The translations under genes were made by a program, and so were the position numbers. DNA of 32,506 nucleotides from DATMNI01 sp035570275 (lineage in GTDB: Bacteria > Acidobacteriota > Terriglobia > Bryobacterales > Bryobacteraceae), in contig DATMNI010000420.1 of the NCBI GenBank assembly GCA_035570275.1, positions 1 through 32,506 of the forward strand. Reading direction: 5' to 3'. The notes under the pieces are model-generated. The model searched no databases. It was not told the DNA's origin and saw only the letters and a program-made list of their open reading frames with translations. Of this stretch, positions 14,753 to 22,249 are shown piece after piece. Every line of letters begins with the position of its first letter. Within the stretch, counting starts at the first letter, position 1.

Positions 14753-17700
14753 ATGAACGAAAGCCCGGGACCCCAGAGTATCGGATTGGGCGCCGAACCG
14801 GCGGGCGATCGCGAGCGGACATCGGCATCCGGCGTTTCGGTGGTCGGCATTGGTGCTTCCGCCGGCGGGCTGGAGGCATTCCGGCTTCTGCTGGGTAATC
14901 TGCCTGCCGACACGGGCTTTGCTTTCGTACTCGTCCAACACCTCGATCCGACCCACCAGAGCAGCCTTAGCCAGATCCTCGCGCGCGCCACCACCATGCC
15001 AGTCACGGAGGCGGGCGATGGCGTGCGGGCGGAACCCAACCACGTGTATGCGATACCGCCCAACACGGAGTTGACCATTGCCGAAAGGGTGCTGAAGCTA
15101 AGCCCCCGTGGTCAAACGCCAGGGCCGCACATGCCCATCGATCATTTCTTGCGATCGTTGGCTCAGGACTGCCGGAGGAGGGCGATTGGCGTCATTCTTT
15201 CCGGCGCCGGTTCCGATGGTTCGCTCGGCCTGCAGGCGGTCAAAGAGGCCGGCGGCGTCACCTTCGCGCAGGAGCCGGCGACCGCGGAATTCGCCAGCAT
15301 GCCGCGGATGGCGGAGGCGGCCGCTTGTGTCGATTTCGTCCTGCCCCCGGCGCGCATCGCCCAGGAACTGGCGAGGCTTGCGCATCATCCCCACTTCGCC
15401 GTGGCGCAAACCGCGGAACCGGAGACTCCGCCGAAGGAAGGAAACGACGGGCTCAACGAAATTCTTACGGTGATGCACGAAACCACCGGCATCGACTTTT
15501 CACTTTACCGGGAAACCACCGTACGACGCCGGATTATGCGCCGCCTGGCTTTGCGGAACATCGCCAGCATCGAAGCGTACGCCGCGCAACTCAAGCAGGA
15601 TCCCGGCGAGCGCAGCTTGCTGCGGGGAGACCTGCTGATCAGTGTGACCAGCTTTTTTCGCGATCCCGGATCGTTCGACGGGCTGACCAGGCTGGCCTTC
15701 CCCGCAATCGTTCGGAATCGGCCCGCAGGCACGGTGATTCGGGTCTGGGTGCCAGGATGCGCCACCGGAGAGGAGGCTTACTCGATTGGCATAGCGTTGC
15801 AGGAGTACCTGAAGGAAACCGGCGCGGCTTACCCCGTTCAGATTTTCGCTTCCGATATCGGCGAAGCTGCCATCGAGAAGGCACGGAGCGGCAAATACCT
15901 GGAGAACATCGCCGCCGATGTCAGCCCGGAACGCCTGAATCGGCACTTTACAAAAGTCGAGGGCGGCTACCAGGTCGGCAAAGCCCTGCGGGAGCTGTGT
16001 GTATTCAGCAAGCATAATCTAATCGACGACCCTCCGTTTGCGAGGTTGGACTTGATCAGTTGCCGCAATGTGCTGATTTACCTTGGCGCCGTTCAAAAGA
16101 ACATTATCCCGATGTTCCATTACGCTCTCAACCCAACCGGATTCCTGATACTGGGGCAGGCCGAGACGGCGAATTTTGACGACATGTTCTCCATCATCGA
16201 CCGCGATCACAGAATCTACGCGAAGCGGGAGATAGCCAACAGACCGCACCAATTCCACGCTCTGGCCGCCATGTCTCGTCGAGGCGCCGTTTCCGGCAAG
16301 ATAGTGGCGCAAGCACCGATTTCCGGGCTCTGGGACGGCGCAGACGTGGGAAAGGCGGTCGACGGTATCCTCCTGTCCAAGTACAGCCTGTCGAAATACA
16401 GCCCGGCCGCCGTATTGGTGGACGAAGGACTGGAGGTGCTGGAGATTCGCGGCGATGCCGCTCCGTTTTTCAGGTTGCCGGCGGGAAAGGTGACCTTCCA
16501 CCTATTGAAACTCATCCCGGATACCGGACTCTTCCTGGAAATTGAGAAGCTGGCGCATGAGGCGGCAGATAGTGGAGAAGCGGCGCGCCGGGCGCGGGTA
16601 CCGTACGAACTGAGTGGCAGCATCCACGAAGTGAATATCGAGGTAACGCCGCTATTCGGCCACCAAAAACGGGCATTATTGGTTCTTCTCGAGCCCGCAC
16701 AAAGGGCGGAGGAGCCACAGGTCGGAGAATCCCGGGAGCCGCGGGCGCACGAGGCGGCGATCGCCGGCCGGGACCGTCACATCGCGAAGCTGCGGCAAGA
16801 GGTCTTAGATGCGCGTCGACGGCTGCTGTCTGTTATTGAGGAACACCAGATTTCAGACGAGGCGAGCCAGAGTGCCACCGCGGAGGCGCTTTCCGCCAAC
16901 GAAGAGCTGCAGAGTCTCAACGAAGAACTGGAGACGGCGAAGGAAGAACTGCAATCCACCAACGAGGAACTCATCACGGTCAACCAGGAAGTGGAGTCGA
17001 AGAATCGAGCGCTCACCGAGTCACGCAATTTTGCAAATTTGATAGTCGGAACGGTTCGGATACCACTTCTGGTGCTGGATAACGAACTGCGGATCAAGAG
17101 CGTCAACGAATCGTTTTCCAAGACGTTTCTGATTCCGCCCGGAGATGCCGAAGGCCAGTTTCTTTACTCGCTTGGCCGGGGCAGTTGGGACATCCCCGGC
17201 CTTCGACAGCGTCTGGATCGCGTTTTGACAGCCGCCGAGTCATTTGACCACTTCGAGGTTGCGCGGGAGTTCCCGTCCATCGGGACCAGAGATTTGATCA
17301 TCAACGGACGCCGGCTGGACGGTCTCGATCAGATTCTGGTCGCGATCGACGATGTCACGGTGCGCAAGGAGGCCGAAAAAGCTCTCCAGAGGAGCCAGGA
17401 GGCCCTTCGCCAGGCCCAGAAGATGGAGGCCGTCGGCAGGCTGGCCGGTGGAATTGCGCACGACTTCAACAACCTGCTGACAGCCATTATCGGCTATAGC
17501 CATCTGGTGGCGGATAGTCTGGGTGCTAGTCACCAGGCGATCGGGTATGTGCACGAAATCGAAAGCGCCGGGCAAAGGGCGGCCGCGCTCACCGACCAAT
17601 TGCTCGCCTTTAGCCGGCGGAAACTTCTGCAACCCAAGGTCTTCGACGTGAATGGCGTGGTTGCCGACTTCGAGAGAATGCTGCGCCGTGTAGTGGGTGA

Positions 17701-18571
17701 CCAGATCAAGGTGATGGTTCGCCCCGCCGCCGATCTATGGCGCGTGAGAGCCGATTCGGGTGAAATTGGGCGGGCGCTGATGAACCTTTGCCTGAACGCC
17801 CGGGACGCCATGCCGGCGGGCGGCACGCTGACCATCCAGACGGCAAATGTGACGATTGGCGAGGCGGAGGCCGGCCTGCACAATCTCGGAGCCGGCCAAT
17901 ACGTCGAACTGATTGTTCGCGATACCGGCATCGGAATGGACCCCGAGACACAGACCCACGTATTCGAACCATTCTTCACCACCAAGGAGACCGGCAAGGG
18001 AACGGGCCTGGGCCTGGCCACGGTTTTGGGCATTGTGGAGCAGAGCGGCGGCGCGATTTTGTGTCACTCCGAACCTGGGCAGGGTACCAGATTCAAGATC
18101 CTTCTGCCGGCGATAGCGTTGGTGCCAGACCGTGGTAAGCGCCCTGCCGGCGGTCTGGCCGAAGCACCGAAGGGCTCCGCCGAAGTGGTGCTGCTGGTGG
18201 AGGATGAGGACCAGGTGCGGAAACTCGCCAGCACTATCCTCGAAGGCCGCGGATATGTCGTCCTGGAAGCCCGGGACGGGCGCGAGGGATTGGCCGTGTG
18301 CCAGGCGCACCAGGGAAAGATCGACCTGCTGCTGAGCGACGTCGTGATGCCGGAACTCGGGGGACGTGAACTTGCCGAGCGCATTCTGACGGTGAGGCCC
18401 GATATCAAAGTGTTATTCATGTCCGGCCACACGCAAGATATCGTACTGAAGGAAGGCATCGAGGCGGGAACACCGTTCCTGCAGAAACCTTTTGGGCCAA
18501 CCGACCTGGCTCACAAGGTGCGGGAGGTACTGGATTCGCAAGGCCGGTCCCAGATAGCGGGGAAGGACTGA
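14753..18571 (+). CDS. CheB-CheR-PAS-histidine kinase-receiver fusion protein
   Basis: A 1,272-residue signalling protein. Order: CheB methylesterase (about 28-220) with GASAGG (S36), QHLDP (H63) and GSDGS (D155) as the catalytic triad; CheR methyltransferase (about 235-500) with VPGCATGEEAYS for S-adenosylmethionine and LDLISCRNVLIYL; a PAS-like region around 550-650; a coiled coil (about 700-760) with repeats of NEELQS; a PAS domain (about 765-880); HisKA with GGIAHDFNN (phospho-acceptor H903); HATPase with NLCLNARDAM, DTGIGM and GKGTGLGLATV; and a C-terminal receiver with LLSDVVMPELGG (D1196) and FLQKPFGP. The CheB lacks its own N-terminal receiver. A 15-base duplication gives SKYSLSKYS. 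No methyl-accepting receptor or CheA lies nearby, so it likely acts as a stand-alone sensor with unknown output. ATG 14753 is chosen from the promoter position. Confidence 0.9.
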   Translation: MNESPGPQSIGLGAEPAGDRERTSASGVSVVGIGASAGGLEAFRLLLGNLPADTGFAFVLVQHLDPTHQSSLSQILARATTMPVTEAGDGVRAEPNHVYAIPPNTELTIAERVLKLSPRGQTPGPHMPIDHFLRSLAQDCRRRAIGVILSGAGSDGSLGLQAVKEAGGVTFAQEPATAEFASMPRMAEAAACVDFVLPPARIAQELARLAHHPHFAVAQTAEPETPPKEGNDGLNEILTVMHETTGIDFSLYRETTVRRRIMRRLALRNIASIEAYAAQLKQDPGERSLLRGDLLISVTSFFRDPGSFDGLTRLAFPAIVRNRPAGTVIRVWVPGCATGEEAYSIGIALQEYLKETGAAYPVQIFASDIGEAAIEKARSGKYLENIAADVSPERLNRHFTKVEGGYQVGKALRELCVFSKHNLIDDPPFARLDLISCRNVLIYLGAVQKNIIPMFHYALNPTGFLILGQAETANFDDMFSIIDRDHRIYAKREIANRPHQFHALAAMSRRGAVSGKIVAQAPISGLWDGADVGKAVDGILLSKYSLSKYSPAAVLVDEGLEVLEIRGDAAPFFRLPAGKVTFHLLKLIPDTGLFLEIEKLAHEAADSGEAARRARVPYELSGSIHEVNIEVTPLFGHQKRALLVLLEPAQRAEEPQVGESREPRAHEAAIAGRDRHIAKLRQEVLDARRRLLSVIEEHQISDEASQSATAEALSANEELQSLNEELETAKEELQSTNEELITVNQEVESKNRALTESRNFANLIVGTVRIPLLVLDNELRIKSVNESFSKTFLIPPGDAEGQFLYSLGRGSWDIPGLRQRLDRVLTAAESFDHFEVAREFPSIGTRDLIINGRRLDGLDQILVAIDDVTVRKEAEKALQRSQEALRQAQKMEAVGRLAGGIAHDFNNLLTAIIGYSHLVADSLGASHQAIGYVHEIESAGQRAAALTDQLLAFSRRKLLQPKVFDVNGVVADFERMLRRVVGDQIKVMVRPAADLWRVRADSGEIGRALMNLCLNARDAMPAGGTLTIQTANVTIGEAEAGLHNLGAGQYVELIVRDTGIGMDPETQTHVFEPFFTTKETGKGTGLGLATVLGIVEQSGGAILCHSEPGQGTRFKILLPAIALVPDRGKRPAGGLAEAPKGSAEVVLLVEDEDQVRKLASTILEGRGYVVLEARDGREGLAVCQAHQGKIDLLLSDVVMPELGGRELAERILTVRPDIKVLFMSGHTQDIVLKEGIEAGTPFLQKPFGPTDLAHKVREVLDSQGRSQIAGKD

Positions 18572-18784
18572 CGGCCGGTTGACCATGCTCGGAGAGCGCT
18601 GTTGAAAATCGACAAACACCCCGTCAGTACCTTCTGCTGGCTCGAATGCTGGCTCGAACTCGCTTCGGTGCCTGGCAAGCGTGACCCAGTAGCACTTGAC
18701 TGAAGGGATCCACGCCGAAGCCGTGGTCGTTGGTGGGCGTGGAGGAGCAACCAGTTTCCTCCACGCTGTAAGCGGCAAGCTGAG
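18572..18784. other. Intergenic, no gene seen
   Basis: Contains a 12-base direct repeat (GCTGGCTCGAAT then GCTGGCTCGAAC near 18638-18661). No terminator with a U-run and no convincing small gene. Confidence 0.4.
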
Positions 18785-19111
18785 TTGTCAGATAATCTTA
18801 TGGATGAGGATTCTTCAACAGTGGCTGAGCCGACTCGCCGGTTTGAAACAGAACGCACCCGTCGCTTTCGTAACGGTAATTTGAGCGAGAGAGATGAACG
18901 TACCATCGCCAACGTCGAAACGTTCGGTTGTGAAGTCGTTCAGGTAAAGCCAAGCATTGCAGGCTCGGGATGGTCCTACACACTTGGAGTTCATGACACC
19001 TGGGGGAAGCCCGAAGTGATCGCGGCAGGGCTCCGCGAGGAAACTGCACACTTCCCGTTGAACGAGGCCGCGGACCGTTCGCGCAGGTCTGCGGTTTTTC
19101 CCACGGATTAG
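18785..19111 (+). pseudogene. DUF4262 gene, 3' truncated
   Basis: The central part matches the start of DUF4262 proteins: ERTIANVETFGCEVVQVKP, GSGWSYTLGVHDTWGKPEV, GLREETAHFPLNEAADR. Family members continue for roughly another 70-80 residues after NEAADR; here the frame runs into SRRSAVFPTD and stops. The loss of similarity coincides with a leftward promoter and ribosome binding site that belong to other DNA, so the gene was cut by a rearrangement near 19085. The start is uncertain (TTG 18785 or ATG 18800); neither has a strong ribosome binding site. Function of DUF4262 is unknown. Confidence 0.65.
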
Positions 19112-19132
19112 TTTCCTCCTAGCTTGTCTAGG

Positions 19133-19162
19133 AGTATACCGCAAGCTCTCCTAGTTTGACAA
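19133..19162 (-). promoter_or_regulatory. Strong sigma70-like promoter, leftward, orphan
   Basis: On the minus strand TTGTCA (19162-19157), an 18-base spacer, then TATACT (19138-19133): five of six matches at each box. Further left AGGAGG precedes a GTG that opens MGKTADLRERSAASF, which soon enters DNA antisense to the DUF4262 remnant. A 7-bp hairpin CTCCTAG/CTAGGAG (19116-19134) overlaps the -10. It appears to be the promoter and first codons of a lost gene. Confidence 0.5.
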
Positions 19163-19235
19163 GGGGAGGCAGCCGCCTGCGTCCGGCGTCGCAAGCGCAG
19201 GCGTGGGGTGGAACATCGGGACCGGGGTGGTGGCG

Positions 19236-19637
19236 CTATTTGACGTAATCGGCCACAAAGCGCAGGTATCCCTGACGGCCCCCGACCTTGTTCCATCGGT
19301 CGATCGACTTACGGATGCGTTTCAGGCAAAGCACCAGTTCGGCCGCGTTCAATGGTTTCAGTTCCCCGGGCCCGTCAGGCCCCGGACCCGGTAGGGTACC
19401 GCGCCCGAGCCGCCACTCGCACATTCGACGCACCGATTCAAAGATCCGCCTCGCGCGATCCGAAAGCGGTCTGTTCGGAGCGCCGCGCGATTCCGCTTCG
19501 GCCTCATAAACTCTAATCAGCGCCGAGACCGCGTCGGCCGCCTCCAGATCCAGGATCGATCCATCGTTGCGAAACTCGTTGACGATGGCGAACTCGATGT
19601 TCTGAAGAACATCCAGGTATTCGTCCTCTACTCGCAT
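19236..19637 (-). CDS. Conserved hypothetical protein, 133 aa
   Basis: Starts MRVEDEYLDVLQNIEFAIVNEFR and ends GYLRFVADYVK. It is helical, with an N-terminal four-helix-like half (EAADAVSALIRVYEAEAESR), a short Gly/Pro linker (PGPGPDGPG) and a C-terminal helix pair (LNAAELVLCLKRIRKSIDRW). No signal peptide or membrane helix. I do not recognise a named domain, but the style is of a widespread uncharacterised bacterial family. The ATG at 19637 lacks a clear ribosome binding site. Part of its coding sequence recurs as a decayed fragment at 21413-21495, which shows the family has at least two loci in this genome. Confidence 0.65.
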   Translation of the reverse strand: MRVEDEYLDVLQNIEFAIVNEFRNDGSILDLEAADAVSALIRVYEAEAESRGAPNRPLSDRARRIFESVRRMCEWRLGRGTLPGPGPDGPGELKPLNAAELVLCLKRIRKSIDRWNKVGGRQGYLRFVADYVK

Positions 19638-19833
19638 GTAGACGTTTTATCACAGGCGCGCATCGACGAAAAGAAAGCGGGATTGGCATCCCCGTGGGTT
19701 TTGGCCGCTCACAAGGGTCCAAACGCGTGTCCGGCCTGGTCATGCCCGAAATCCAAGTAGAGCTAACTCGCCTGCAAGCCTTGGGTGACAGCCGGGCTAA
19801 CAACGCCTTCGCCAAAGTGTTGCAGCGGTAGCG
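19638..19833. other. Intergenic, possible 29-codon fragment
   Basis: A rightward frame at 19742-19831 (MPEIQVELTRLQALGDSRAN, ending AFAKVLQR) has coding-like composition but is very short and has no start signal; it may be the tail of a lost gene. It ends just before the opposing gene that stops at 19834. Nothing else is seen. Confidence 0.25.
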
Positions 19834-20883
19834 TCATCCTGCCGGTTGATTCTCGAGAATGTAACTTGGAAGCATCCCAAAACTGCCGAGCAATCCGGCC
19901 GTGGCGCTTGCCAGAATCCCGGCGCGGCGCCCCTCACTGTCATGCCGATCGTACGCGGGAGACCATTCGAATTGCGGTCCGAATTCCTTGAGACGCTCGC
20001 AGGCGGCCGATTTGGCTGCTGTATCCTGCTGGGTCCCGGCGATATACGCGATCAACTGGTAGACGTAGGGAATGCCGCAGTCGATGTGATCCCGGATCAG
20101 CTCGAGATTTGCCCGAGCCTGCGCCAAGGATCCGGTCTCGTAGTGTGCCAGTATCTTTCGAACTTGAATCTCACCTTTGCACGAACGGATTGCCTGATCG
20201 ACCGCCCAGACCTGGAAATAGCTGTGGCTGGTGGAGAGATCCCGTAAATCGCCCAGGAGGCAGGGCGAGCAGCGCGGACATCGGTTCAGGACGAAACCGT
20301 TCATACCGCGAGAGATCCAGTTCCGCGCCGCGCCAGGCAGTCCCGCTGTTTTCATTTGGCGGACCGCAGCCTTGGCGCCGACCGCGCGTATATAATCGCG
20401 TGCGGCATAGGGCGTCGAGAACAGCAGTATCGCCGGACCTTTGTTCGGCGCATGTTTGAAGGTAAGAACGCCGCCCGGCTCGCCGGCCACGATGACCAAT
20501 TCCGGTCCCGGGCCCGTGGCCAGAATCTGCGCGGTGCGCCGTTTTATCTCTTCGGCCATGGCCTCAGGTATCGCGGCAGATTCTGGTTCAGAACAAGAGA
20601 GCGCGGGCGCCTTTGGCTTTGGCCCGGATTCGGGGTCTTGATCGTCTGTAGAGAAGATGCTGAATGGCTTCAACTCTTTGTCTACTTGCTCCTGTGTCGG
20701 AATGATCCGGAACTCTTCTCCCAGGGTCATGGCGAGGAAGCCGCAAACCCCGACGCACAGAATCAGGCCCCTCATCTCAGGTTGTATTGCTTTGTCGCCC
20801 CAGCCGAGGTGAGAACACAGGACATACCACAACACCAAGCCGCCAAATCCACCTAATCCTGCGACTAAGATCCTTCTGACCAC
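19834..20883 (-). CDS. Unknown membrane protein with Cys-rich motif
   Basis: A 349-residue protein with two N-terminal membrane helices (about 5-22, ILVAGLGGFGGLVLWYVL; about 38-54, GLILCVGVCGFLAMTLG) and a long soluble part. The segment VIVAGEPGGVLTF, then AILLFSTPYAARDYIRAVG, resembles the layout of SseB-type domains, but only weakly. A Cys cluster NRCPRCSPCLLGD could bind metal. The C-terminal half is helical and tetratricopeptide-like in spacing (LAHYETGSLAQARANLELI, KSAACERLKEFG). The start is GTG 20883, with AGGAG eight bases upstream and a TATACT -10 further up. I do not recognise the family as a whole. Confidence 0.6.
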   Translation of the reverse strand: MVRRILVAGLGGFGGLVLWYVLCSHLGWGDKAIQPEMRGLILCVGVCGFLAMTLGEEFRIIPTQEQVDKELKPFSIFSTDDQDPESGPKPKAPALSCSEPESAAIPEAMAEEIKRRTAQILATGPGPELVIVAGEPGGVLTFKHAPNKGPAILLFSTPYAARDYIRAVGAKAAVRQMKTAGLPGAARNWISRGMNGFVLNRCPRCSPCLLGDLRDLSTSHSYFQVWAVDQAIRSCKGEIQVRKILAHYETGSLAQARANLELIRDHIDCGIPYVYQLIAYIAGTQQDTAAKSAACERLKEFGPQFEWSPAYDRHDSEGRRAGILASATAGLLGSFGMLPSYILENQPAG

Positions 20884-20914
20884 AGCACATGCTCCTTGTC
20901 TCTAGAGAACTTAG

Positions 20915-20920
20915 AGTATA
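20915..20920 (-). promoter_or_regulatory. -10 box TATACT for the 19834-20883 gene
   Basis: TATACT preceded by GCGG on the minus strand, 32 bases before the GTG start. The same GCGGTATACTC sequence is the -10 of the orphan promoter at 19133. No consensus -35 is seen here, so an activator may be needed. Confidence 0.4.
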
Positions 20921-20971
20921 CCGCGTGCCATTATGTTGACGTGGGTAATTCAACGGTTTCGGGAAAACGGT

Positions 20972-20987
20972 GCTAACTTAAGTTAGC
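20972..20987. promoter_or_regulatory. Perfect 16-bp palindrome, possible operator
   Basis: GCTAACTTAAGTTAGC reads the same on both strands. It lies about 50 bases upstream of the -10 at 20915, a plausible place for an activator or repressor dimer. It is AT-rich compared with its surroundings. Confidence 0.4.
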
Positions 20988-21002
20988 TAAGTCTGGCCGC
21001 GC

Positions 21003-21051
21003 TGGCTGGTTCTGGCGATGATACCGGGCGAGTAGTCGAGATAACCAGCCA
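21003..21051. repeat. 9-bp inverted repeat with 31-base spacer
   Basis: TGGCTGGTT (21003-21011) and AACCAGCCA (21043-21051) are exact reverse complements. It lies between the palindrome and the DUF1501 remnant. It could be a site or chance; no U-run follows. Confidence 0.3.
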
Positions 21052-21137
21052 ATCATGATGTCCGCTCAGACCTGACTAATTCTGAGTTGGAGGCAGGAAG
21101 TTGGTCACAAATGCACAGCGAGTTGGAGGGTTCCACG

Positions 21138-21413
21138 TGTCCTACGCCAGAACCTCTTTCACCACGTTTCCGTACACGCCGGTCAAGCGGAAATCCCGCC
21201 CTGCATTATCGGCAGGTCAGCTTTTCGTGGTCGATGCCCAACTGGTGCAGCAGGGTGGCATGCAGGTCGTGAATGGAAACCGGCTTCTCCGCCGCCGGGA
21301 AACCGCACTCGTCGGTGGCGCCGTACACCGTGCCGCCCTTGACGCCGCCGCCCATGAACATGGTGAAGCCGTGGGATTGTGGTCGCGCCCGCCGCCGCTT
21401 TCCGAAACCGGCG
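21138..21413 (-). pseudogene. Decayed 3' end of a DUF1501 gene
   Basis: This stretch aligns over about 275 bases with the last part and stop codon of the intact DUF1501 gene (22246-22525). Long shared runs include those encoding SIHDLHATLLHQLGIDHEKLT. Differences include many substitutions, a 3-base gap next to the codons for MFM, and single-base indels that break the frame. Similarity ends abruptly at both sides. It is a leftover of a duplication or of a related paralogue. Confidence 0.8.
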
Positions 21414-21495
21414 TTCAATGGTTTCAGTTCCACCGACTCCTCTGGCCCCGAAGCCACCGCGCCGATTCAAAGATCCGTTTCGAAACGATCCGAAA
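21413..21495 (-). pseudogene. Fragment of a 19236-type gene
   Basis: Matches 19347-19480 with internal losses. Shared pieces include the bases encoding ELKPLNA, those for RIFES, and the run GCGGTCTGTTCGGA. It joins directly to the DUF1501 remnant at a short shared sequence (AACGCCGG-like). The frame is broken. Confidence 0.65.
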
Positions 21496-21599
21496 GCGGT
21501 CTGTTCGGAAGAGCTGCTGCAATGGACAGCAATGAGCTTCGGCTCGACAACCTGGGCAAAGAGGAGTAAAATAGGCACTGAATTTGAGGATATCCGAGT

Positions 21600-21941
21600 A
21601 TGGTGAGAATCCAGCCCGTCCTGACAACGACCGAACTTGCGCTTGTTGACCAGATGGCCGCGTTGACAGGCTCAAAGCGAACTGAAGTGATCAAGAGCGC
21701 ACTGACCGTGTATCACTGGTTCGTGCGGCAGGCGCTCACCGGGAGCCGGGTCGTATCGCGCAAGCCATCCGGGGAAGAGGTCGCTCTTGAGACCGCGGAA
21801 CTTGCAGTCCTGGAAGGCAAAGGTAACCGCCTTAGTCCCGAAGAACTGGGCCATCTGGCTAAGCGGCTTGCGGCAGCTTCGAATCCGGTCGAGGCGGCGC
21901 ACATCAAAGAGCGTCTCACTCGGGGCTTCTATGGGATTTAG
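21600..21941 (+). CDS. Ribbon-helix-helix protein, possible antitoxin
   Basis: A 113-residue protein. The N-terminal 45 residues fit a ribbon-helix-helix DNA-binding domain: strand VRIQPVLTTTE, helix LALVDQMAALTG, turn SKRTEVI, helix KSALTVYHWFVRQAL. The C-terminal half (LSPEELGHLAKRLAAASNP, IKERLTRGFYGI) is helical and may bind a partner. GAGG lies about ten bases before the ATG. A small conserved gene follows 43 bases downstream in the same direction, the usual arrangement of a type II toxin-antitoxin pair, with antitoxin first. It could also be a simple transcriptional regulator. It sits right after the chimeric remnants, in a rearranged region. Confidence 0.65.
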   Translation: MVRIQPVLTTTELALVDQMAALTGSKRTEVIKSALTVYHWFVRQALTGSRVVSRKPSGEEVALETAELAVLEGKGNRLSPEELGHLAKRLAAASNPVEAAHIKERLTRGFYGI

Positions 21942-21984
21942 GGCCGGGAATCGTTCTTAGTAAACTCCCGCTACGGATCAAGGT

Positions 21985-22230
21985 GTGCCGAGAGTCCGCC
22001 GCCAAAACGTTCCACCCGCTCTGTTTCAGCATCTGCTCGACCGCGTCGGGAGCCGGAAGATTCCTGCATCTCAGTTAGAACTACTGGCGAAGTGGCTCGA
22101 CAGCGAACCCGAGGTACCGGAGGGTCAATGGTACAAGCGATTCGCCGGTATGACAGTTTGCGGCGAGGGTGAGTTGATCAAGACTTCTCTTCTCCCTGGC
22201 CAGGCGCCCAAGGGCCGGCATGTTCCGTGA
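21985..22230 (+). CDS. Small conserved hypothetical protein, 81 aa
   Basis: Begins MPRVRRQNVPPALFQHLLDR and contains SRKIPASQLELLAKWLDSEPEVPEGQWYKRF and GMTVCGEGELIKT. I recall proteins of this pattern in Acidobacteriota and other soil bacteria, annotated only as hypothetical and often in accessory regions. The length, basic N-terminus and position behind a ribbon-helix-helix gene fit a small toxin, but no nuclease motif is obvious. The start is GTG 21985; the nearby AAGG is very close to it, so translation may rely on coupling to the upstream gene. Confidence 0.55.
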   Translation: MPRVRRQNVPPALFQHLLDRVGSRKIPASQLELLAKWLDSEPEVPEGQWYKRFAGMTVCGEGELIKTSLLPGQAPKGRHVP

Positions 22231-22249
22231 GCTCAGGCTCCCAGATGCC

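Noticed and set aside
21183..21578. 131-codon leftward frame as a real gene
   Set aside because: It runs across the junction of two gene remnants in shifted frames and is not conserved with either parent.
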